Part shown: positions 42,806 through 50,490 of the stretch, in pieces
How positions within the stretch are numbered: position 1 is the stretch's first letter
Layout: each line of letters starts with the position of its first letter
NCBI GenBank assembly: GCA_963819735.1
Contig: CAWFXC010000001.1
Coordinates: 62,001-126,000, forward strand
Source of the DNA: CAWFXC01 sp963819735
GTDB lineage: Bacteria > Actinomycetota > Acidimicrobiia > IMCC26256 > DASPTH01
Reading direction: 5' to 3'
DNA length: 64,000 nucleotides
Notes under the pieces: generated by a model
Told to the model about the DNA's origin: nothing
Seen by the model: the letters and a program-made list of their open reading frames with translations, nothing else
Databases searched by the model: none
Position numbers and translations under genes: made by a program

Positions 42806-42858
42806 TCACCCGACATCCCGGTGCCCTCCCGGCCGGCGATGTCCCGGAAGGAAGGGCG

Positions 42859-44487
42859 ATGCGAGGGCGCTTGGCCGATCCGGAAGTCGCCTACCGGCGC
42901 CGGTGGCTGACGCTCCTCGTCCTGTGCCTGAGCCTGATGGTGATCGGGATCGACAACACGATCCTCAACGTGGCGCTGCCCACGCTGGCCAAGCCGGTGA
43001 GCGCGGGCGGCCTCGGGGCGACGGCGAGCGAGCTGCAGTGGATCGTCGACGCCTACACCATCGTGTTCGCCGGGCTGCTGCTCACCGCGGGCAGCCTGGG
43101 CGATCGCTTCGGCCGGTACAAGGGGCTCAGCATCGGCCTCGCCATCTTCGGGGTCGGGTCGCTGTGCTCGGCGCTGGCGACGTCGGCCACGATGCTCATC
43201 GCCACCCGCGCGCTCATGGGATTCGGCGCCGCGTGGATCATGCCCGCGACGCTGTCGATCCTCACCAACGTGTTCATCAGCCCCCGCGAGCGTGCCAAGG
43301 CGATCGGCATCTGGGCCGGCGTGTCGGCGCTCGGGATCGCCATCGGACCGATCACCGGCGGCATCCTGCTCGAGCACTTCTGGTGGGGATCGGTGTTCCT
43401 GGTGAATGTCCCCGTCGTCGCCCTGGCCCTCGTGCTCGGCTACCTGCTCGTGCCCGACTCGCGCGACCCCGCGGCGCCGCGCCTCGACCCACTGGGTTCG
43501 GCGCTGTCGATCGCCGGTCTCGGCATCCTCCTGTGGGCCATCATCGAAGGTCCCAACTACGGGTGGGGATCGTCCACCGTGATCAGCGGGTTCGCCATCG
43601 GCACGCTCGTGCTCGCGGGCTTCTTCCTGTGGGAACGCCACACCTCGAGCCCGATGCTCGACGTGCGGTTCTTCCGCAACCCGCGCTTCTCGGCCGCGAG
43701 CGGCGCCATCACGCTGGCGTTCCTCGCGCTGTTCGGCACGATCTTCCTGCTGACGCAGTACCTGCAGACCGTGCTCGGCTACTCGACAGTCGAGGCCGGC
43801 GCGGTGCTGCTCCCGCAGTCGGCGATGCTCATGATCTTCGCCCCGCTCTCCACCCGCACCGTCCGCCGGTTCGGGAACAAGGCGGTGGTCACCGCCGGCA
43901 TGGTCATCCTGGGCCTCTCGCTCGCATCGATGACGACGCTCACCACCACGAGTGGTGTCGGCCTCGTGATCCTGGTCACGATGGCGTTGGGCGTCGGCAT
44001 GGCCCACATCATCGCCCCAGCCACCGAGTCGATCATGGGGTCGTTGCCGCGGGCCAAGGCCGGAGTGGGCTCGGCGATGAACGACACCACCCGCCAGGTC
44101 GGGGGCGCGGTGGGCGTCGCGCTCCTCGGCTCCATTCTCGTGTCGGCGTTCCGCCCGCACGTTCGCGAACTGCTCCACGGTCACGTGCCGACGGCGTTGA
44201 TCGGGCGGGTGGAGGACTCCGTCGGCGCCGCGATCGGTGTGGCCCGCGACGTACCCGGCGCGCGGCGCTACGCCGACCTGATCGTCGCGTCGGCGCGTAC
44301 GAGCTTCGTGAACGGGATGCACGCCGCGGTGCTCGTGGCCGCGGGCATCGTGTTCATCGGCGCGATCGGCGCCGCGATCTGGCTGCCGTCGCGCGCGCGA
44401 CCGGAGCCCGACGAAGCGGTCGCGGTCCCGGAACCACGCGAGCCGGAGCTCACTGCGAGCGCGCCACCAGCTGGCGGGCAATCGTGA
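42859..44487 (+). CDS. MFS drug/metabolite:H+ antiporter, DHA2 (EmrB/QacA) type
   Basis: 542 residues, about 14 membrane helices. The family start is RWLTLLVLCLSLMVIGIDNTILNVALPTLAKPV (motif D1 region). Motif A appears as GSLGDRFGRYKGLSIG, motif C as GVSALGIAIGPITGGILLEHFWW, and the tail is acidic. It exports toxic compounds or metabolites with proton motive force. It follows the P450/amidohydrolase pair by 53 bases. Its 3' end overlaps the convergent acyl-CoA dehydrogenase gene by 38 bases. Confidence 0.94.
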   Translation: MRGRLADPEVAYRRRWLTLLVLCLSLMVIGIDNTILNVALPTLAKPVSAGGLGATASELQWIVDAYTIVFAGLLLTAGSLGDRFGRYKGLSIGLAIFGVGSLCSALATSATMLIATRALMGFGAAWIMPATLSILTNVFISPRERAKAIGIWAGVSALGIAIGPITGGILLEHFWWGSVFLVNVPVVALALVLGYLLVPDSRDPAAPRLDPLGSALSIAGLGILLWAIIEGPNYGWGSSTVISGFAIGTLVLAGFFLWERHTSSPMLDVRFFRNPRFSAASGAITLAFLALFGTIFLLTQYLQTVLGYSTVEAGAVLLPQSAMLMIFAPLSTRTVRRFGNKAVVTAGMVILGLSLASMTTLTTTSGVGLVILVTMALGVGMAHIIAPATESIMGSLPRAKAGVGSAMNDTTRQVGGAVGVALLGSILVSAFRPHVRELLHGHVPTALIGRVEDSVGAAIGVARDVPGARRYADLIVASARTSFVNGMHAAVLVAAGIVFIGAIGAAIWLPSRARPEPDEAVAVPEPREPELTASAPPAGGQS

Positions 44488-45592
44488 TGCGTTGGATCTC
44501 GTTCGTCCCTTCGCCGATGCACAACAGAGGCGCATCGCGGTAGTAGCGCTCGACGTGATCCTCGGTGGAGTAGCCGTACGCACCGTGGATCCGCAGCGCT
44601 TCGGTGGCGTTCTCGAGCGCGGCCTCGGACGCGACGAGCTTCGCCATGCCGGCTTCGAGATCGCACCGATCGCCTCGATCGAACGCCTCGGCCGCCTGTC
44701 GCACGAGCAGGCGCGCCGCCTCGACCCGGCAGGCCATGTCGGCCAGCTTCAGCTGGATGGCCTGGTGCTCGGCGATCGGCTTGCCCATGGTGTGTCGCAC
44801 CTGTGCGTAACGGAGCGAGGCGCGGAGCGCGGCGTCGGCCACGCCGACCCCGCGGGCGCCGATGTTGATCCGGCCGAGCTCGAGCGCGCCGACGGCCTGA
44901 TGAAAGCCCCGCCCCTCGACCTCTCCGATCAGGTGGTCGGCCGGCACCACGACTTCGTCGAACACCACTTCGCAAGTGTCGACACCGCGGTACCCGAGCT
45001 TCCCAAGCTTGCGGGGCACCGAGTAGCCGAGCTCCTTGGGCACGACGAAGAGCGACATGCCGCGGTGGCGCGGTTCGGCCTCGACGTCGGTCTTGAGCAG
45101 CACCGCCAGGCAGTTGCCTTCACCGGCGTTGGTGATCCAGGTCTTGGTGCCGTTGAGGACGTACACACCCTCGCCGCGCGTCGCCGTCGTACGGATGGCC
45201 TGGAGGTCGGAGCCGCAGTCGGGTTCGGTGAGCGCGAGTCCTCCGCGCAGCTCGGCCGCGGCCAGGCGCGGGAGGAAGGTGGCGCGCTGGTTGTCGGTGC
45301 CGTACCGCCGCACCAGCTCCGCGACCATCAGGTGGGTGTTGATCACGCCGGTGAGCGACATCCAGGCGCGCGAGATGGCCTCGACGACGCGCACGTACGT
45401 GGCCGCGGGCAGCCCGAGGCCTCCGAACTCCTGCGGGATGGTGGCGGCGAAGAGGCCGAACTCGCGCATCTGCTCCACCATCGCGTGCGGGTACGCGTCG
45501 GCGTGCTCGTACTCGAGCACATTCGGGGTGACGTCGCTCGCGAGCCACGCTTCCAACGCGTCGAGCATCGCTTCTTCTTCGGTGGTCGTCAC
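44450..45592 (-). CDS. Acyl-CoA dehydrogenase
   Basis: 380 residues from GTG 45592 (MTTTEEEAMLDALEAWL). Flavin and substrate motifs GLALTEPDCGSDLQAIR and YVLNGTKTWITNAGEGN, RYAQVRHTMGKPIAEHQAIQ, and the catalytic LLCIGEGTNEIQRITIARQLV are all present. It is full length. It is divergent from the CoA-transferase at 45677 across an 84-base region that holds a TGTAGATGTA box. The pair probably works together: CoA activation followed by dehydrogenation. Confidence 0.93.
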   Translation of the reverse strand: MTTTEEEAMLDALEAWLASDVTPNVLEYEHADAYPHAMVEQMREFGLFAATIPQEFGGLGLPAATYVRVVEAISRAWMSLTGVINTHLMVAELVRRYGTDNQRATFLPRLAAAELRGGLALTEPDCGSDLQAIRTTATRGEGVYVLNGTKTWITNAGEGNCLAVLLKTDVEAEPRHRGMSLFVVPKELGYSVPRKLGKLGYRGVDTCEVVFDEVVVPADHLIGEVEGRGFHQAVGALELGRINIGARGVGVADAALRASLRYAQVRHTMGKPIAEHQAIQLKLADMACRVEAARLLVRQAAEAFDRGDRCDLEAGMAKLVASEAALENATEALRIHGAYGYSTEDHVERYYRDAPLLCIGEGTNEIQRITIARQLVARSQ

Positions 45593-45676
45593 GGCAGCGG
45601 CCCTTCGTCGCGAGGTCGGGTTCGGTGGCGAATGTAGATGTAGGTGGCACCGGGAAGAGGGGCGTAGGGTGCGCCG

Positions 45677-46819
45677 ATGACCGATCCCAGTAGCGGGCCC
45701 CTCTCGGGAGTGCGGGTCCTCGATCTCACCATGAACCTCTCCGGGCCCTTCGCCACGATGGTGCTCGCCCAGCAGGGGGCCGACGTCGTGAAGGTGGAAC
45801 GGCCGCCGGGGGGCGACATCCTCCGCCGGGTGGGTTCGGGCCGCGGCGGCACCTCGGCCTACTTCGTGAACACCAACTGGGGGAAGCGGTCGATCGCGCT
45901 CGACTTCAACGACGAAGCCGACAAGGAGGTCCTGAGCCGCCTGATCGCCACCGCCGACGTGCTGGTCGAGAACTTCCGGCCCACGGTGATGCCCGGCCTC
46001 GGCTTCCCCGCCGAGGAGTTGCTGGCGCGTCACCCTCGGCTCATCTACGCCGGGCTGCGGGGCTTCCCCTCCGACTCCGCGCTCGCCGACGCGCCGGCCT
46101 ACGACCACGTGATCCAGGCGATGACCGGCTTCGGCGCCAACCAGGCCGACCTCAAGACCGGCGTGCCGGTGCTCGTGCAGCAGGCGCTGGTCGACAAGGT
46201 CACCGGCCTCACCGCCGCCCAGGCCATCACCGCCGCGCTCTACGAACGCGACCGCACGAACCGGGGTCAGTTCCTCGAGATCTCGATGCTCCACGCGGGC
46301 CTGGCGTTCCTCTGGCCCGACGTGTCGACGAACGTTTCGATGGTCGGCGAGTTCGAGAAGCTCCCCTCGCAGTCGCGCACCTTCCGGCTCACGCCCACGG
46401 CCGACGGCCACATCGCGATGGTCACCGTGACCACTCCGCAATGGGACGGCCTGCTGCGCACCGTCGGGCGCGACGACCTCGTGGGCAGCCCCGACTACGA
46501 CACGCCACAGAAGCGGGGACGCAACGCCGCCGCGCTCATGAAGGAGATCGCGGCCGAGCTCGCCACCCGGCCGACCGACGAGGTCATCGCGTCGCTCTCG
46601 GCGAACGGCGTGCCGTGCGGTCGGGTCGCGTCGCTCGACGACGTCCCCGCGCTGATCGATAAGACGTCACCCGGGTTCCTCGTGACCGAGGAACACCCCC
46701 AGCTCGGCACGGTGATCCACCCGCGCCCGGCGGTGAGCTTCGACGAACCGGTTGCCATCCGACCGTCGCCGGCCGTCGGCGAACACACCGCCGAGATCCT
46801 CGCCGAGCTCGACGGCTAG
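45677..46819 (+). CDS. CaiB/BaiF-type CoA-transferase
   Basis: 380 residues. GVRVLDLTMNLSGPFATMVLAQQGADVVKVERPPGGD, NWGKRSIALDF, DVLVENFRPTVMPGLGF and the probable catalytic D173 (QALVDKVTGLTAAQ) identify family III. Together with the copies at 6826 and 27222 it gives three diverged transferases in one window. Its stop overlaps the convergent epimerase gene by four bases. Confidence 0.92.
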   Translation: MTDPSSGPLSGVRVLDLTMNLSGPFATMVLAQQGADVVKVERPPGGDILRRVGSGRGGTSAYFVNTNWGKRSIALDFNDEADKEVLSRLIATADVLVENFRPTVMPGLGFPAEELLARHPRLIYAGLRGFPSDSALADAPAYDHVIQAMTGFGANQADLKTGVPVLVQQALVDKVTGLTAAQAITAALYERDRTNRGQFLEISMLHAGLAFLWPDVSTNVSMVGEFEKLPSQSRTFRLTPTADGHIAMVTVTTPQWDGLLRTVGRDDLVGSPDYDTPQKRGRNAAALMKEIAAELATRPTDEVIASLSANGVPCGRVASLDDVPALIDKTSPGFLVTEEHPQLGTVIHPRPAVSFDEPVAIRPSPAVGEHTAEILAELDG

Positions 46820-47787
46820 AACTGCCCTTCGTCGCGCAGCCAGGCCACCGTGAGCTCCATCGCCGGCCGCAACGGCATCGGGTCGTAGCCGAGGGTCTCG
46901 CGCGTGTAGGTGTTCTCGAACCACGGCACCGGGTACTTGCGCTGCGAGAGCTGCACGAGGCTCGGGCCGTAGCGTTCGACGGCCGCCTGGTCATCGGGAT
47001 CGATCACGATCTCGGCCACGCGGTACGGCACGTCGGCGATCTCACACGCCAGGTTCAGGAACGACGCGGTGCTCTGGGCGTCGTCGTGGCCGAACCCGAG
47101 ATAGGTGTCGCCGGCCTTGCCGCGGTCCACCGCGGCCAGGGCGGCGACGGCGACGTCGGACGCCAACACCCACGGCACCGGGTACGTGACGTAGTCGGCG
47201 ATCTTGCCGCGCAGCGCACCGCGCACCGCGCGGTTGAAGCTGGTCATGCGCATGCTGCTCTTGACCGTGGGCGACGGTCCGAAGGCGCCGCCGGAGATCA
47301 CCACGAGAATGTCCTCGCCGTTGGCCGCGCGCTCCTTGGCCTCGATGTAGGCAGCCCGTTTCGTGACCGTGTAGGAGTCGTCGCCGTACTCGTCGGCGAG
47401 GGGTGACGTCTCGGTGAGCGACGTGTCGTGACGGAGGAACGTGGTGGTCGACAACGCGACGACGCGCTGCCCCTCCTTGGCCGCCGCCTCGTACACGTGT
47501 GACGCGCCCGAGATGTTGGTGACCTTCTGCTCTTCGAGGTTCTGGGCGTTACCGCCGAGCACCGCGGCCGAGTTGATGATCGCCTCGCACCCCTGCGCGG
47601 CGCGGGCGACGTCGTCGGGCGAGGTGATGTCGCCTTCGATCAGCTCGACGCCGAGCGCGGCGAGCGGCTCCGTCTCACTGCCGGGCCGCACCAGCGCCCG
47701 GACCGATCCGCCGGCCTCACGGTGCAGCCGGCAGATGTTGGCCCCGATCAGTCCGGTCGCGCCGGTCACCATCAACTGCTTCGCCAC
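46816..47787 (-). CDS. NAD-dependent epimerase/dehydratase (extended SDR)
   Basis: 323 residues from GTG 47787 (GCAGGAG upstream). The Rossmann motif MVTGATGLIGANICRL is at residues 6-21. ELIEGDITSPDDV, the active Ser/Thr region VVALSTTTFLRHD and the catalytic pair in DSYTVTKRAAYIEAKER (YxxxK) are clear. The C-terminal part WFENTYTRETLGYDP is like 3-beta-hydroxysteroid dehydrogenase and dihydroflavonol reductase-type enzymes. It is the last gene of the unit LLM-SnoaL-P450-epimerase. Confidence 0.88.
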   Translation of the reverse strand: MAKQLMVTGATGLIGANICRLHREAGGSVRALVRPGSETEPLAALGVELIEGDITSPDDVARAAQGCEAIINSAAVLGGNAQNLEEQKVTNISGASHVYEAAAKEGQRVVALSTTTFLRHDTSLTETSPLADEYGDDSYTVTKRAAYIEAKERAANGEDILVVISGGAFGPSPTVKSSMRMTSFNRAVRGALRGKIADYVTYPVPWVLASDVAVAALAAVDRGKAGDTYLGFGHDDAQSTASFLNLACEIADVPYRVAEIVIDPDDQAAVERYGPSLVQLSQRKYPVPWFENTYTRETLGYDPMPLRPAMELTVAWLRDEGQF

Positions 47788-47849
47788 GTCGTCCACTCCT
47801 GCTTCCGTCAGTCGGTTCTCGCACCGTAGATCTGGTGCGGAGACGCAGG

Positions 47850-49052
47850 CTAGAGGTCGACGGGCAACGACTCCAGGCCCCACACCGCGGAACCCACCTT
47901 CCACTGCACCTCCCGGGGGGCGACGGCCAGGCGCACGTCGGGGAAGCGGCCGAACAGCGTGCCGATGGCAACCTGCAACTCCATCCGGGCGAGGTGTGCC
48001 CCGATGCAGAAGTGCATGCCGTGGCCGAACGCGAGGTGGGGGTTGGGATCTCTCGTGACGTCGAGCCGTTCCGGATCCACGAACACCGAGTCGTCGAGGT
48101 TGGCGCCCGCCGCCGAGGCCATGACCGGATCGCCGGCGGGGATGGTGACCCCTCCCACCTCGACGTCCTCGGTGGCGATCCACGCCAACGCGGTGCCCGA
48201 GCTCAACGGGATGACGCGCAGCAATTCCTCCACTGCGGTGGGAACCACCTCGGGCCGGGCGCGGATCACCGCGAGCTGCTCGGGATTGCCGAGCAGGCAG
48301 AAGATGAACTTGCCGAGCTGCGCGGCCGTCGTCTCGAACCCGCCCACGAGCATGGCGAGCCCGAGGTTCACCAGCTCCGGCTCCGAGAGTGCGTCACCTT
48401 CGTCGCGCAGCACGACCAGCGCGCCGAGCAGGTCGTCGGTGGGAGTGCGGCGACGCTCGGCGATGAGGTCGGCGAGGTACGCGTTCAGGCTGTCGCGCGC
48501 GGCGAGCACCTCGTCGATCGAATGCCCGGTCGACGTCATGAACGCGTTGGCCCAGCCGCGGAACCTGTCGCGGTCGGAGAACGGAACGTTCAGCAGCTCG
48601 CAGATCATGGCGATGGGGAGTGGCTGCGCGAACGCCTCCACGAGATCGACGGGCGACGGCGACGCGGCGGCGTCGTCGAGCAGGCCGTCGACGATCTCCT
48701 GCGCCCGGGCGCGCAACTGCTCCACGCGACGCGGGGTGAACTCGCGGCTGACCAACCGACGGATGCGCGTGTGGTCGGGCGGGTCCATCCCGATGATGGA
48801 TTCGCCCTGGAGCGGATAGGGGGCGGTGCGCGCGACGTCGCGGCCGATCATCGCGGCCCGGCTGAACCGGGAGTCGGCCTGGACGAACCGGACGTCTTCG
48901 TGGCGGGTCACCATCCAGCACTCACCGCCGTAGGGCGCGCGGATCCGGAACACGCGTTGGTCGCGCCGTAACACGTCGAGGAGTGGATCAGGGCCCAGAC
49001 CCTGGGTGGCGACCGAGGGGAAGTCGGGCGCGGGCGCCGGAACTGTCGTCAC
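47850..49052 (-). CDS. Cytochrome P450
   Basis: 400 residues from GTG 49052, four bases after the SnoaL-like stop. I-helix LAMLVGGFETTAAQLGK, ExxR in VEELLRVIPL, heme loop AFGHGMHFCIGAHLARMEL with the ligand Cys at residue 349. It is quite different from the P450 at 40368 and looks closer to actinobacterial secondary-metabolism or xenobiotic P450s (CYP105/107-like), with HTRIRRLVSREFTPRRV. The redox partner is not encoded here. Confidence 0.95.
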   Translation of the reverse strand: MTTVPAPAPDFPSVATQGLGPDPLLDVLRRDQRVFRIRAPYGGECWMVTRHEDVRFVQADSRFSRAAMIGRDVARTAPYPLQGESIIGMDPPDHTRIRRLVSREFTPRRVEQLRARAQEIVDGLLDDAAASPSPVDLVEAFAQPLPIAMICELLNVPFSDRDRFRGWANAFMTSTGHSIDEVLAARDSLNAYLADLIAERRRTPTDDLLGALVVLRDEGDALSEPELVNLGLAMLVGGFETTAAQLGKFIFCLLGNPEQLAVIRARPEVVPTAVEELLRVIPLSSGTALAWIATEDVEVGGVTIPAGDPVMASAAGANLDDSVFVDPERLDVTRDPNPHLAFGHGMHFCIGAHLARMELQVAIGTLFGRFPDVRLAVAPREVQWKVGSAVWGLESLPVDL

Positions 49053-49056
49053 CCAA

Positions 49057-49458
49057 TCAAGCCAGCGCGGAGAGGTCGAACTTGTCGGCCGACACGCGGA
49101 AGTCGAGGAGCTCGACCTGCCGCGCGATGAGGCCGTCTTCGAGCTCGAAGAACACCGCGTAGTCGTTGGTGTAGCTCGCGCCACTGTTGGTGGTGGCGTC
49201 GACGGTCATGAGCACGCTGACGACGTTGCCCTCGGCGATCACGTGCTCCAACGTGCGGCGATCCTGCCCGGTCGGGTAGAGGATGCGCCCGAACCGGGCG
49301 ACGTCGGCGAAGCCTTGGCGCCCCTCGTGCACGGTCACCCCGACCTGGTACGTGGGGTTGGCGGTGAGGAAGCGCTCATAGCGTTCGGGATCAAAGGTGG
49401 TGTACGCGTCGAGGAACTCGAGCACGATCTGCTTGTTGCGTTCGGTCTCGGCGGTCAC
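49057..49458 (-). CDS. SnoaL-like / nuclear-transport-factor-2-fold protein
   Basis: 133 residues: NKQIVLEFLDAYTTFDPERYERFLTANPTYQVGVTVHEGRQGFADV, then NVVSVLMTVDATTNSGASYTNDYAVFFELEDGLIARQVELLDF. This is the cone-like NTF2 fold used by SnoaL cyclases, ketosteroid isomerase and limonene epoxide hydrolase. The catalytic role here is unknown; a hydrolase or isomerase acting after the adjacent P450 is plausible. It is the second gene of the four-gene unit. Confidence 0.8.
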   Translation of the reverse strand: MTAETERNKQIVLEFLDAYTTFDPERYERFLTANPTYQVGVTVHEGRQGFADVARFGRILYPTGQDRRTLEHVIAEGNVVSVLMTVDATTNSGASYTNDYAVFFELEDGLIARQVELLDFRVSADKFDLSALA

Positions 49459-49509
49459 TCGGTGCCTCCAGGCTTTCGGGGTTTCAGGACTTCGGTTCAG
49501 GCCTTCGGT

Positions 49510-50415
49510 TCAGAGCTGGGCGAGGACGTCGGTCTGGTAGCGCTCGAGTTGTTCGCGCAGCACGGGCAGCTCGTCGGGCCGGGTGATCCGGGGCCGGACC
49601 AGGAGCCGGCTCGCACCGGCGGCCACGAATCGCCGTACGTAGTCGACATCGTTCTCACTCGCGGGGTCGTGGCTACCCGGCCACGCACTGATCTCGATCG
49701 CCTCGGGATCACGACCGGCCGCGCCGGCGACGGATCGCATGCGGGTGGCTGATGCCGCGAGGTCGTCGGGGCTCAGGGTGAACGGAAACCACCCGTCGCC
49801 GATGCGCCCCGCCCGATCCACCGCCGGTGCGCTGTTCCCCCCGAGCAGGATCGGCACCGACCCCGCGTGGGGCCTCGGGTTCGAGTAGACCCGCTCGAAC
49901 GACCAGTGCTTCCCCGCGAAGCTCGCCGGCGAGTCGGCCCACAGGGCGCGCATCGCTCCGATGCACTCCTCGAGCCGTTCGCCCCGATCGCGGAACGGCG
50001 CGCCGACGGCCGCGTACTCCTCGCGCTGCCAGCCGATGCCGAGCCCGAGCAGGACCCGCCCGGCCGAGAGCGTGTCGAGGGTGGCGACGCGCTTGGCGAG
50101 CACTGCGGGGCTGTGCAACGGCGCCACCACGACACACGTCCCCAGCCGCAGCGTGCGCGACGCAGCGGCGACGAACGCCAACAGCTCGAGCGGGTCGGCC
50201 ATCGGTACCGCGCCCGACCGCGCGCCGGAGCCGGACGGCATCTGCCCGTCGGTGGAGTACGGGTACTTCGGGTCGTAGTCGTGGGCGACGACCACGTGCT
50301 CGACGGCCCACACCGATTCGACGCCGCATTCCTCGGCCGTGGCCGCGTACTCGCGCATGAAGTCGCCGGAGTCGATCAGACCCCGGACGAACGGCATCAT
50401 CAAACCGAGCTTCAT
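49510..50415 (-). CDS. LLM-class (F420-type) flavin-dependent oxidoreductase
   Basis: 301 residues: MKLGLMMPFVRGLIDSGDFMREYAATAEECGVESVWAVEHVV, TLRLGTCVVVAPLHSPAVLAKRVATLDTLSAGRVLLGLGIGW and SVPILLGGNSAPAVDRAGRIGDGWFPFTLSPDDLA, all typical LLM barrel blocks. It differs from the LLM proteins at 1983 and 60155. It is the first gene of the unit that continues with SnoaL-like, P450 and epimerase genes. The upstream gap to the permease gene holds a degenerate copy of the 62-bp repeat. Confidence 0.88.
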   Translation of the reverse strand: MKLGLMMPFVRGLIDSGDFMREYAATAEECGVESVWAVEHVVVAHDYDPKYPYSTDGQMPSGSGARSGAVPMADPLELLAFVAAASRTLRLGTCVVVAPLHSPAVLAKRVATLDTLSAGRVLLGLGIGWQREEYAAVGAPFRDRGERLEECIGAMRALWADSPASFAGKHWSFERVYSNPRPHAGSVPILLGGNSAPAVDRAGRIGDGWFPFTLSPDDLAASATRMRSVAGAAGRDPEAIEISAWPGSHDPASENDVDYVRRFVAAGASRLLVRPRITRPDELPVLREQLERYQTDVLAQL

Positions 50416-50490
50416 GAGGAGATGCCGCAGAGCCGGCGGGTGACAATCCGAGTCTGCACGGACGGGCGGAGCGGAATCGACCAGAGATTA
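50415..50490 (+). repeat. Degenerate dispersed copy of the 62-bp repeat
   Basis: On the plus strand, GGAGATGCCGCAG.. at 50417 and AGCGGAATCGACCAGA at 50475-50490 match the two ends of the tandem unit of 4163-4346; the 16-base right end is identical. The middle has diverged. It sits between two minus-strand genes, antisense to them, so here it cannot act as the coupled micro-ORF seen in the mutase operon. Confidence 0.5.

Noticed and set aside
42744..44543. A 599-codon plus-strand frame overlapping the MFS gene
   Set aside because: Shifted frame of the MFS gene, Arg/Pro-rich with no membrane pattern.
42658..44583. A 641-codon minus-strand frame opposite the MFS gene
   Set aside because: Antisense, highly charged shadow; the plus-strand reading is an unmistakable 14-helix transporter.
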